From Marchantia polymorpha subsp. ruderalis (lineage: Eukaryota > Streptophyta > Marchantiopsida > Marchantiales > Marchantiaceae), in NCBI GenBank assembly GCA_037833965.1, contig AP031359.1, positions 4,894,001 through 4,958,000 on the forward strand: a stretch of 64,000 nucleotides of DNA, read 5' to 3'. The notes under the pieces were generated by a model, which had not been told where the DNA came from, made no database searches, and saw only the letters and a list, made by a program, of their open reading frames with translations. The number at the start of each line of letters is the position of its first letter. The stretch's first letter is position 1. Shown one piece after another: positions 30,959 through 41,949 of this stretch. The translations under genes and the position numbers were made by a program.

Positions 30959-32260
30959 TCAAGCCGACACGTACAACCGCCAAGCTTGGTCCATTGTACC
31001 ATCAACGTTTGGGAGGTAGGATGGCGCACAGTTGCGCACATGATCCTTCCAAACGACACCGTCACAACCCTCCAACATAAGAACTCCAGAAGATAACACC
31101 TCTCGCACTCGCAAGATAGTGCGTCCTGCCGTCACATCCAACGTCGTCAGTGTAGTCTGGTGTAGATAAACGTAGTCCCCCACACGGAACATACGAATCG
31201 ATGGTCGATAACCTCCTCCTCGGATGGTTGCATACCGCAACGTATCCCTATGCTGAGCAAGCGCAAGGTTCTCAAACGCTGGAGACATAACTCTCCGAAA
31301 GAGCACTACACGTTGAGAACACACTCTCACCCACATATCTGGATCATCAAGGTTCATCAACTCGCTAGACTCACGACAAATCGCTGCTGGCAAGTTTGAA
31401 CCTCGGCCGTATAATTTGAAAATATGGTGAAAACGAAACCAAGGATGCTTGACGACTAAATCGATATCCCATAGCCAGCCATCGTAACTGAATATCCCAG
31501 TCTCCAAGATGCCCCTTCTCTATACCATACTTGCGCAATGCTCTCTTCACCGTCTGTACATCTCGCTCAGCCAAACCATCCGCCTCTAAATGATCTCGGG
31601 AAGTAGTCCAGTGATCAATCAGCGTCTTGTCACACAAGACCTAAAACTCTTTCCCCTGATCGGTCAACACCTCAGCTGCTGCACCAAAGTGACTAAGCAA
31701 ATGTCAACGAAAGCATATGCTACTCCCTCACTCGCGTTGTTAGGTAATGCCACCAACTCAATTCACTTGGAGAAATGCTCCACCCTCACCAACACATACC
31801 GATGATGTCGTGCAGTCAAAGGTAGTGGTCCTGCAAAGTCCAAACTCCAACGGTAACCCAATCTCATGATACCTAAGGGATGTAACTCTAGTGTCGGGGC
31901 ATTAAACGATGCCCTTACTCGATCACAAACCATGCAACGTGATACCAACTACTGTACCTGCGTATGCATACCATGCCACCAATACTGACCAAGGAGTAAG
32001 CTGTAAGAACGCTTCACTCCAAAATGTCCCAACTCCTCATGAGCATGCCTCACAATGCGTGCTCTCTAAGATGTATGGGGTACTACTCGTACTCTACCGT
32101 CCTCCCACACTCGGAGAACATGTGACCCCTCCAATCGGTATCTCTTCGCTCGTTGGAGAACACGATCTCGCTCCTTGGCACCCACTGTGCCTGACATCAT
32201 ACTGTTCCGTAGGAACTCCAACACCAAAGCATCATCGTGAATATCACGCTGATCCACACC
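30959..32260 (-). pseudogene. Gypsy integrase (methyltransferase element)
   Basis: It contains the zinc-binding region (SRCMVCDRVRASF) and the catalytic core with LGYRWSLDFAGPLPLTARH and YVLVRVEHFSK. A continuation reads DGLAERDVQTVKRALRKYG, the ADGLAER motif with the third acidic residue. The C-terminal part (VGDYVYLHQ, AGRTILRVREVLSSGVLML, HVRNCAPSYLPN) ends in a stop near 30959. Stops and frameshifts separate these parts. Confidence 0.85.
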
Positions 32261-32479
32261 ACCATCTCAACCTCAGGATCGAAAGACTTACTATCTACTC
32301 TCTGACTAGAGTAAGATGTCAAGTGGTACTTACTACTAGAGGCTCCACGTAACCAACACATGAAGGCAGATGCATGCCAATCGGGCACCATCTTCTCATC
32401 AACCTCACCATGCCATCTAGCTCCAATGTCATACTCCTGGCTAGTGCATGGGTTCCGACTCAAACCGTCGGCATCCAGG

Positions 32480-32945
32480 TTTGCAACTCCAGGCCTATGC
32501 ACCACCTAAAAGTCGTACTACTGTAAGATGACAGCCCACCGTGCAAGCTTCCATGTGAGCTTGTCGGACTCCATCAACCACTTGAGCGGCTGATGATCGG
32601 TAACAAGGATAAACTGCGTACCAAACAAGAAACACTTGAAGTGTGCCACAACCTACACCGCTGCCAAACACTCCGCCTCGTACGAGCTATACCGCGACTC
32701 TGCTGCATTGTTCAAACGATTAGCATACGCAACCACAAACTCCTTGCCCTCATCATCACATTATGTCAACACCGCTCCAAGTCCCAACATACTCCTATCA
32801 ATGTGCAACTGGTATGGACAACCTCTGATAGGTCTCCTCAAGATGGGAGCGGCCATCAACCTGGCCTTGAGCTCAACAAAAGCTCTCTCCAGCTCATCTC
32901 CCCATTGCCACTCTTGATTCGACTTCAGCAACTAATTCAAAGGCT
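32480..32945 (-). pseudogene. Gypsy RNase H (methyltransferase element)
   Basis: Read on the minus strand it gives a typical gypsy RNase H with HID..MLGLGAVLT, SSYEAECLAAV, FLFGTQFILVTDHQPLKWL and VHRPGVANLDADGLSRNP. Several in-frame stops are present. Confidence 0.8.
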
Positions 32946-32999
32946 TCGCCATAGCACTTAATCCCTTAACATACCTCCGGTAATAGTTCGCCAAATCCA

Positions 33000-33830
33000 T
33001 GAATGCACGAACTCTACTCACATCCGCTAGACGAGGAATGCGCGCAATAGCTTCCACCTTTGCTTGCTGAACTCCCAAACCACCTAGATAGATCACATGA
33101 TCCAAGTAGTACATCTTCTCCTAGAAGAACCTATACTTCCCAAGATGTAACCGCAAACCATGAGCCATCACCCGCTCAAGCACAATCTGCAAATGTATCT
33201 GATGTTGCCCCACCGTGTCGCTAAACACAAGGATATCATCAATGTAACATCTCACAAAATCTAGCCCCGCTAGAATCCTGTCCATCACTCTCTTGAACTC
33301 GGCATGTGCATTCTTCAACCCAAAGGATAAGAATCGCCACTTATACAATCAATTCTTGATGTGGGAGTTGACACCTCAAAACGCTGTCTTGGCCTTGTCC
33401 TTCTCCCGAATCGGAAACAGATGGTATCCTGCCCGAAGATCCATAGTCCTAAACATCCTCGCATGTCCCACCACATCAAAGATCTTCTCAGATGTAGGCA
33501 TGGCATACTTATCGGCCTTCGTTTGCTGATTGATAGCACGGTAGTCTCCACACATGCACCTATCCGTGTAGTTGCCATGTACATACTTCTTCGCCGGCAT
33601 AACAGTGGCTGAAGCATACTCATCATGCGACAACTCCACTAACCCAGCCTCCAATAACTCCAACGTCCGACTCCGAATCAAGTACCTATCCATATCACTA
33701 TATCGATAGGGACGGAAGATTGGCGTATCACTAGCCAATTCTATCTGTATGCCAGGTCCAATCAAAGAACCCAACTCCTTCATACTGAAGGCAAAACAAC
33801 TCTTATAGTCTCGTAGGAATTGTGTCAACC
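33000..33830 (-). pseudogene. Gypsy reverse transcriptase (methyltransferase element)
   Basis: 33828-33376 gives FRPYRYSDMDRYLI, EAGLVELSHDEYASATVM, MCGDYRAINQQT and FRTMDLRAGYHLFPI. 33348-33121 gives FGLKNAHAEFKRVMDRIL and the catalytic YIDDILVFS. 33114-33000 gives the thumb/connection (RVRAFMDLANYYRRYV). Stops break it between these blocks. No protease with a clear DTG/DSG was identified upstream. Confidence 0.9.
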
Positions 33831-34199
33831 GTCACCTCTTTCCTCCTGTGATGTGAGAATCAATCAATGGCTCCCATTCCTCCTCCATACACACACTAGA
33901 GGAAGGCGACACTGTCAATGGTTGCTTTGCCACATACTCCAAAGAAGGGTTCTCCGTACCCTCCTTTGTAGCAACCTCCACGTGAACAACATCTCCAACT
34001 GCATGGGCGGCCACTAGCAAATCCTCTTGTCACGTCCCATGAACTTCAAGGATGACGAATTTATCGCATATCGCCCCCAGCCATTGCCACTACCGTCACG
34101 GAAGGCAATGAGCTAACAAGTGGTGTAACAACCACCAAATCAACGCGCAAACGGCGTTGCTCGACCAAGCCCAAGCTCAGTATCCATGTCAAGCAGTTC

Positions 34200-35390
34200 A
34201 GGTTGATAGCTTGACCAAAAACCTAACGACGCAACGTCTCTGAAACCGAAGAAGCCGCGGTCGCTCCTGTCATAAATCTCATTGCAGGCTCTCTCTCATC
34301 GGCATTGGGATCCACCAACTGATGTACAGTATTGTCCCACAATAATCCAGGTCCATCAACACGATATGCATGTGATGCCGGATAACTGACTAACGTAGTT
34401 AAAGCCATCCGAGGCTGACCTACGCGGTTCATCAATGCCATAGGTGACCTGTTAGCAACTCTCACCACCTCAGAGTATCGAGGGACATCCAAGATCCTGT
34501 CAAAGGTGAGTGTAGTATCACGATGGACATAATCATACGTATGACGCAATATTTCTCGTGGCAAAAGGTTGGTCCACCGTAAACGTGCAGGATGAGCACA
34601 TGATCCAACCCTCGCAGCATCTAACAACACGGCAGATGCAATCCATGCCCTGACCTCATGTACATTCGCCATCAACTGAGCCCGAGTGTCACCCGACAAT
34701 TGTACATTCTCTTACCGTTCTCGGGTACACCCGCCGAATGTATGCTGGAGAACATGTCTGCTGATCCTAGAGATGACGTAACACTCGTAGCATCTCCCAA
34801 AACATCCGAGATCTTGGGTCATGCAGCCCTGCTCTAGCCCAGCTCGTGTGTGCCCTAACATGGCCATCCCGCAATCACCAAATCGATATGTCCAACTCAA
34901 TCAAGGTGTGGCGGCCCCAACAATGAAATGTCTGTAGGCAACACCTTTTGGTATTCTCGAACAGCTGATCGCGGCAACAACAAAGGAAAATGCTGCATCA
35001 ACTGCGTAACTGTCGTGAAGAAACTCGACATGCAGTCTTGTCCTTCTCCACGTGCAGTCTCGTCCTTCTCCACATACAAATCTCTACGTACAAGAATACC
35101 TAACTACAACACTGCAGCTAAATCCGTGGTGATCCCCCCAAAAAGATCCAACAAACAAACACCCTCGGGGGAATACTCCCATACAATAGGTGTAGTAACT
35201 AATGGTGATAGCGTACTAGGACCACATAGTAGCCGACCACCTAAGACCCGCTCTACCTCTGCTAGTAAAGAGGCCTCACTCCAAGCCTTCTTCACCAACC
35301 TATCAGCTACCAGCTGTAATGCATGGCAAGAACTCCAAAGTGGCACATCCAAAGATGAAGACACTGCCGCTGCAAAACTCATCACCTCCT
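34200..35390 (-). pseudogene. C5-cytosine DNA methyltransferase domain in a retroelement
   Basis: Family motifs appear in order on the minus strand. Motif I is GVCLLDLFGGI (about 35170-35130). Motif II is RRDLYVEKDE. Motif III is LPTDISLLG. Motif IV is DLVIAGWPC (34887-34858). The following segment is HDPRSRMFWEMLRVLRHL in a shifted frame. A target-recognition-like stretch reads RLRWTNLLPREIL. The motif IX/X end is NADEREPAMRF..GATAASS..ETLRR, then INLNCLTWIL. C5-methyltransferases use the motif IV Cys to attack cytosine; here the Cys is kept but the following Gln is a TAG stop. The three stops seen in motifs I-IV fit C-to-T or G-to-A changes of Gln and Trp codons. A 22-bp duplication lies at 35031-35074. 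It reads into the RT of the same element. Confidence 0.85.
35031..35074. repeat. 22-bp tandem duplication in the methyltransferase
   Basis: TGCAGTCTTGTCCTTCTCCA and its near-copy TGCAGTCTCGTCCTTCTCCA stand head to tail, doubling the VEKDETA-coding segment. Confidence 0.85.
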
Positions 35391-37096
35391 CATCACAAGT
35401 CTTTGTTTCTTCTGCAGGTCTCACTTCTTCGGTAGGAAATGATGGCTGTGCACTGTCTGGAACATCTACCACCGTCCCTTCAACCTTTGCCACAATCTGT
35501 TCTAGTACTTTGTCGCTCAACGTTAGCTCCTTTACCAATTCCTTCCTCGTCTTCAGATGTGGTGTTTCTGCACTTCCCGCAGTTTGTGTCCGCTCCGAAG
35601 ACAAAGAATTTGGACTAATTATCTCCATTCCCTACTTCGAAGGTTCCGTAAGTGCTTCTGCTGGAACTTTGATCAATACACCGAAGATTCTTCCCTCCCT
35701 ACAGGCTGTGTTGACTCGCCCACTGCGACTTCGGTGTACTCATAATCGGGGCAACCGTCTTCTGTACGCTGCTATCCGACACTTCTGCTACCACTAACGC
35801 CCGATTAACCCTCTTCTTTGGTCTTGCGCGGGTTCTCGACTGCGTGATCACATCTACTTCTGTCTCCGTTCTTCTCACTGCGAGTGCCAAATCTCCCTCG
35901 TCATCGCTCACCATTCTCCTTCTCTTCGTCACTCTTCTCTCTGACTTTTCTCGTCTCCGCACAACCTCTACCTTAACTGGTCCTAAGGCTGTTGTTAGTG
36001 CTGGAATGGCGGGTCGACGAGTATTGAACTCGGTCCCTTTGCTAGATTCGGCCGTCAAGATTTCTCGCTCTTTTGGAAATTGCTTCTCCTTCTCTCTTGG
36101 AAGCAGCTCCATGTAGAAAATCACCAGGAAGGGAGTGAGATGATTGATTAGTGGTCATGTCCACCAATCAAATGCATTCACCCACACAAGATCGTGAAGT
36201 ATCCTCGCCCAGTGTACTCCTTGTTCCTTCAAGCTTCGCTCAAAGAACCCTACGTGCCAAGCCGTCACATAGGTAGTACACGCTGGTCGCAAGATGTGCA
36301 TAATTTCCAACGCTATCGCCCTTCTCTTTGGATCTATGTAATACGCTGTCTTCCACCCATTCGTTCCTTGTCTCCCGGAACTGAAGAGTGGAGACAAGGA
36401 ACGCGTGCGCGTAAGTTCTTGGCTACTCTTCTCAAACAACACGTCTCCATCACTACCTGCGCACGGTCCCATCACCTTCGTCCAATGCTCAATTGTCCAG
36501 AGCATGGGATTACTTCAAAGCTCCACACCCTCAGTCTTGTTCTTATCGATTATCTCCTCGCAGATACTCATAGAGACGCAAATCCAATTCCCAAAGAGGA
36601 ATTCAAGTAGTAACTCGCTTAGCTCGCGTCGGAAGGGTCGCAATTCTTCATAGGGCACCTTCATGGGAACCAATTTCAGCACTATGTCACTCTTCTTTGG
36701 CCCCATTAGTTCGATTCGTGTCTTCGCTCCTAGCAAGGGCGGTCGATTTTGCTCTTTCTCTTTCTCGCTTGTTCTTGCTCGATATCGCAATGTCGGCGCG
36801 AGGACTCCTCGTACAACCCTTACCCTTGAAGCCCAAACATTACCTCCTCATGCGCCCACTAGGATACCCGACGTGTGCGAACGTCTTCCGGCCCGTTGCG
36901 CGATTCAAAATTGAATCCTATGTCTTCACCGAGGACGTAGCTCTTGCAAGGTCTAGAAAAGGCTGCGCTGAAGATCCGAAGATCCAAATATCTTCAGACA
37001 TAGACGAATTCTAACTAATTCTATCATTTCTCCTCGTAAGCTGCTCATTCTAACTCGTACAACTACTTTCTAGACAAATTTGTTTTAGTTTTGTTG
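35391..37096 (-). pseudogene. Coiled-coil retroelement ORF, copy A (minus)
   Basis: It begins with MGPKKSDIVLKLVPMKVPYE and follows with MLWTIEHWTKVMGPCAGSDG. It continues with PKRRAIALEIMHILRPACTT and a basic NLS-like stretch (RRVTKRRRMVSDDEGD, RARPKKRVN). The C-terminal part reads SSERTQTAGSAE, LVKELTLSDKVLEQIVAKV. It breaks off at about 35390, where the methyltransferase sequence begins. It matches copy D at 48120-50257 along its length. I recall this protein family as abundant in Marchantia databases, but its function is unknown to me. Several frameshifts make it a pseudogene. Confidence 0.75.
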
Positions 37097-37107
37097 ATCT
37101 TTAAAGA

Positions 37108-37735
37108 ACTCGCGCAAGACCAAAGAAGAGGGCGAATCGGACATTAGTGGCAGCAGAAGTATCCGACAGCAATGTAGAAAACACAGTTGCCTTGATTGTG
37201 AGCACACCCGAAGTCGCAGCATGCGAGTCACCATAGCCTGTAGGGAGGGAAGGATCTTCGAGGGTATTAATCGAAGTACCAGCATAAGCACTGGCGGAAC
37301 CTACGAACGAGGGAATGGAGATAGAAATCCAAATTCTCTGTCTTTGGAGCGAACACACACAGCGGGGAGTGAAGAAATGCCACATCCAAAGACGAGCGAG
37401 GAATTGGTTAAGGAGCTAACATTAAGCGACGAAGAAAGATGATGAAAAAACACTATCAGAAGATGATAGTGGATTTGCTCACAAGGTTGGAGAAATCCAG
37501 TGAAGCATATGATGAGGCAGTTAAGCGATCGAAGCGACTCATCCCCACTACGGAGAAGCGAGAGAAGAAACATATCGAGGAACTTGCTACATTGGAGACC
37601 CGAAGAGCCAAAGACGTTCACATCGCCGAAGAACTTCGGGGCAAAATTAAAGAGGCAAAGACGGCGGATGAAGATCTTCGTCGCAATGTTTCAGAGATTG
37701 AGGGTAAGTGCGAGGCGGAATTCCGACATGCATAG
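37108..37735 (+). pseudogene. Coiled-coil retroelement ORF, fragment B (plus)
   Basis: It matches the second half of copy D from GAACTCGCGCAAGA, so it is an inverted partial duplicate next to copy A. A deletion joins LVKELTLSDEE to QKMIVDLLTRLEKSSEAYDE. The rest is coiled-coil-like (EKREKKHIEELATLETRRAK, IAEELRGKIKEAKTADEDLR), ending at a stop near 37733. Confidence 0.75.
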
Positions 37736-40690
37736 GAGCTACGTTGGAGAAAGTTATCGCATAAGGAGTTGTGTGTATTCGGCTTGAATGTCCACAGTAG
37801 TCGACGCACCTTGGTCGTTTAAGTCTGAGTATTCAGGTAAGTGTGTTGGGATGTATGCAATGCTAGCCTGTTTTCCCACTGCAATATAAGTGTGGAATTG
37901 CAAGCGATTGCTACAGGCGTTGATTGGAAAAGTTTTAGGCTGTGAGTGTGGTTATGCACTACTCTGCGGGTCTTTGGCTCTAGTTGGGTAGTGTCTTCAG
38001 GGAGTGGCATTGGCCTAAGAAGTGAAACTCTTTAATAGAATGCTATTTAGTGATCAATCGTGACTTTTGTGGTTGTTTGTGTCCTCGTGGGATTGAATCT
38101 GTACCATTATGCTCCATTTTGGTATTTGTTTGTCATTACACCACTTGGAAACCATAATAATGGAGACGAGTGCAAGTTCTCAATCTCTTCAGAATAATAC
38201 TTCTTCTTCTTTTTTCTCTTTTCTCTTTGATATTTTTCTCTCTCTTTTTTCTCAATGATTAAACATGTGCACAGTCACAAACTTCCTTATACAAAGTATG
38301 ATAAAAAAATCGCTTATAATTCTACTTCTCTCCAGATCGTAGTTGCAGCTCAGCCCCACACAAAGCAAACACTCAATCACATCGATCGCATTCACAGACA
38401 GCTAGTTACGTTGCTTAGTTAAAACCCAAAGGAACCAATTTCCCTCCCTCACCGCTTCGCAACGTGGAAACAATGCGAGAAATCAACCGCATTACACCAC
38501 AAAATCACAACGTATTTGTGATTTTGCTATCTTCACGCTTTACTCAGCCTTCAGAACGCAAACCTTGCAGTCTCCCTCCATCTTCACCTGATCTGGTCTG
38601 GGACCTCGGCCCATTCAAAATCGTGTGGAAAGCTTTTCAAATCATGAGTGTGATGAAATTCGGGATTCAAGAGTCAACTAAGGAAGGAAATGTTGGGCCA
38701 TGATGCTCCATACATCGGTTCAGCCAAGTAGTGTATGGCTCGCATATGAGAGAAAGAGAACTAAGTATACTACAAACCAATGAGAAATGATTTCAGCAAG
38801 TACTGCTCCACTTTGATTCGCAATCTGGACTCAATACTCCCCCCTCACTAAATGTCAAGGCTTGACCAAGATCACCACAACTCTAGTTCAAGCTTCTGCT
38901 TTGCTGCATGGCTTTGTCCTTGTCCTCCAAATAATAACACTACAATCACCTTAATTGGTTTAGAGTTTGCATGAGTAGAATAGACCGAGTGCAATATGGG
39001 ATAACTACCATGGCCACCACTCTTGAAGCTACTATTGTTGCGAGCTACTAATATCGCTGGCTACTAAGCCCAAGGATAATGTGGGTCGAACTCTACTCTT
39101 GTCGTATTTTTGGCCTCCACGGTCTGAGCAATGTGGTATGTATAATAAATCTTTAGTTCTGCGGCATCGTTTGTCATTCTCAAGGGGCTCAAAGGTCTAT
39201 GTTTGACTGTCAGAATTCCAAAACTGAATAACAAGCTTAGTTCTTCGCATCCACGACAGGAACCACGATCCCGTGTTGCACTTTGTCATCAAGCAAACTC
39301 TCTATCAATCAACAATTTTACAGTAGTTTAAATGCGGGTACATAAACTCATCATCACCATATCTACAGATTCCTCACTTCAGGATATACTTGTGCTATGA
39401 CCATTTGTGTTCGTATCCAACAGTATACAAAATATGCTTATCTGTCTTCTGCCCAAATTAGAGTTCCGTAGCCGGAACCATCTCGTGACAACGACAGGAG
39501 TCAAGGATTGATTTGGACATGATCCGTCGAAGTCGGGCACCAGCAGAAACTATTCTCACTTGTGGAGTTCTTCACATAAATTATGACAATGCATCACTTT
39601 TCTGTCATCTGCTCACCAAAATAGGTTCTATTTTCATTTTTTTTATTTTCATACTGTAGAGACCTCGTTGAACTACACCAACTCATAACACACATCTCCA
39701 TCTTCTATCAAGACACGCCACGATAGATTCTCCACCTATTTGACCATCAAGATTTTATTCTAGAGATATGAGTCCTGATAACAGCTTGTTCTATATTCAC
39801 TACTTGATGATACTCTGCGTAGTTTGGAGAGCACGAGAAGTATACGATTGCCTATGAACTAATTCTCAACGGAGTCTTAAACGAGACAAGTAAAGCTTAT
39901 ACCCAACCATGGACGAGATTGATCAGCTTCAAGTTGTATGCTTTAGAAGCCCTACAATGTTGCAAGAAACTATCAAGTACAAGAATGAAGAGTGTGTAAC
40001 TTCATCTGCCTTCTTATCATCTTCTTGCACCACTCCCATAGTTGCACTTGCAAGGCTTACATTCGTATTTCAACACATGCTTCGAACAACACAGGAGTTG
40101 CATGACTAGCGACCAGATCAAAAGTCATCGAGCAGATGATAGAGATGATCATGATCGTAAAAACGAACCACTTCAGCTGTTTAAATAACTGTATGAAGAT
40201 TTCTATCTTCTTGAAACTACTGGACACAAAACAGAAAAGTCATGAGGGTGGAGAACATAACGAACGCATCCAGCTGAGAAACCATCGAAGTGAAAGGCAC
40301 TGTCACCACACCCAAGAAGACCACAACATCAAAAAAATTCCTGAAGTCAATTCCTCATAATCGCGAAGTCTTCACCTATCTTAAACAACATTCTCATCTA
40401 TTCGGTTTACATGCAGACAGTTCTTCGAGTAAAAATGTTGAAACACGAATACACAGAGAGTCAAGCCAAACTCACTCCACACTAGGAGATTAGACTCGAA
40501 GCTAGTTGAGAAACCTCCTACGCGTAAGGCTCAACTTGAAGAACTGACAGTTCTTCGAGTTTGCCTCAAATAAATGCTATGCGAAACGCCGACTCAATCC
40601 AACGCTCCTAGACCGTCAGCCGCGGCCCAATGTGTCTTCGACTCAAACTCAAATCTAACGTGCTGAACTCAAATCGACACAAACGTTGAT
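37736..40690. other. Unresolved, probably repeat-derived
   Basis: No protein domain could be read. A minus-strand polypurine run (GTGAGGGGGGAG at about 38838-38849) resembles the tract before a 3' LTR, so part of this may be retroelement debris. The rest shows nothing I can name. Confidence 0.4.
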
Positions 40691-40699
40691 CTGCAACTG

Positions 40700-41820
40700 C
40701 ACTAACGTGCATACACATGACAAATCACTTCTTCAATATTGTTGCCCTTGCTGCGCCGGAAAAAGGTCTTCATATCCAACGGTAGCCCTGTAATGTATCA
40801 GTTCATGGCTTGTTGCGTAGAGTAGGGCAATCCTCAACCTCTTTTTGGAATTTGATCAAGCAGATCATGGAATCTCTTGCTGTAGTCCCAAAGATTTTCC
40901 TTCTTTCCTTGTGACAGATTGCGTAACTTGATCAACACCCAACTATCATAACCAAGCTCGCAAAAGCGGCAAAGTAACTTCTCTCGCAACTTTTCCCATG
41001 TATCAATACTGGAAGGTGCGGTACTCTCATGATTAAACTAGCTTCAAGCCTACTTACGCAGGACACTAGGAAAGATACGCATCCTATCAACATCATTATC
41101 CTCTTTGTTAGTTATAGACACTAATACAAAGAGCTTAATGTAGAAATCGACATCATCGTATTCATCCCTACCCTTAAACTTTGAATAAGAGTAATTTGTG
41201 AAGGATGGCGGATGAGGATTCCCTTGAGGATTCGCCATCGAATGACTTGTTGATGCTTCTTCTCCAGGTAGACCGGGTGGAGACGTTGATCCTCCAAAAG
41301 AGTCTTTGGGCGAACCGATGGGACAGGGATCTCTTAACAAAACCGTGGGCTGAAGAGGTGATGTAAGGACTTCCGCAAGACGTTCTTCGATAGCAGAAAC
41401 AACCGTCCGTACTTGTTCAAGACTTTCTTCCCTTAGATTCCCCTAAGATTGCTAACCGAGATAGTTGTCAAGTATCTTGGAGTAGGGAGTGGTGTAAGTC
41501 AAAATCTTGGTTCCAACAGCTGTAGTATGCGTTTCCTCAAGAGGTTGGAGATACGTGCTGATCGATGTTGTAGCCAATCTCTCTTGAAGCAAAGCCTCAT
41601 GTGCTACCAACCAGCTATTCGAATATCTTCTGGGGGTGCGGTCACTCGAAACTCCCTTGTCGGTGCTACTTCTTACTACTTCTTCCCTTTCCCCTTCGCT
41701 TTTCTTTGTTCGGGTTCAGACACATGTACAAGTATGATCGCCTTCTCGTTACGTCTACGGATATTCTAAGCAGCTTGCTCGCTTACTTCGTTTGGGTCAT
41801 CAAGTGTCGACATTCATCGT
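40700..41820 (-). pseudogene. Ty3/gypsy gag (minus strand)
   Basis: 41340-41050 reads YSKFKGRDEYDDVDFYIKLF and DRMRIFPSVLRK, the start of a Retrotrans_gag domain. Downstream on the same strand, with stops, it gives WEKLREKLLCRFCELGYDSW and LIKLRNLSQGKKENLWDYSK, then RFHDLLDQIP. This structural protein would form the particle. No pol follows it on this strand, where unresolved sequence begins near 40690. It faces away from the plus-strand pol at 44041. Confidence 0.8.
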
Positions 41821-41856
41821 GCATCTCTACACACGCACTCTTGTGTTGATATTCTT

Positions 41857-41876
41857 GCCCCAGCAGCGGCTCCAAA
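41857..41876 (-). other. Primer-binding-like motif of a gypsy element
   Basis: On the minus strand, TTTTGGAGCCGCTGCTGGGG sits upstream of the gag start. It resembles the TTTGGCGCCG..GCCGGGG motif often found just inside the 5' LTR of plant gypsy elements. I could not locate the LTR itself. Confidence 0.4.
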
Positions 41877-41949
41877 AGAAAAATTTGTTCGCTTATCTAT
41901 GTGATAACCATCAAATACCAAAATGAAGCATTATTTTAAAAATTCGTTT

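Larger units (their letters stand above)
30257..35390 (-). mobile_element. Ty3/gypsy element encoding a DNA methyltransferase
   Basis: On the minus strand, 5' to 3': a C5-cytosine methyltransferase domain (about 35390-34200), a poorly readable linker, reverse transcriptase (33830-33000), RNase H (32945-32480), integrase (32260-30960) and a candidate LTR. The RT-RH-IN order is gypsy-type. The methyltransferase and RT read as successive parts of one degenerate polyprotein, with only stops and frameshifts between them. gag and the 5' LTR are not visible, because sequence beyond 35390 belongs to another repeat. The element is inactive. Confidence 0.82.

Noticed and set aside
34928-36116. Long plus-strand ORFs such as 34928-35797
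   Set aside because: They are Ser/Thr-rich shadows of the minus-strand methyltransferase and coiled-coil ORF.
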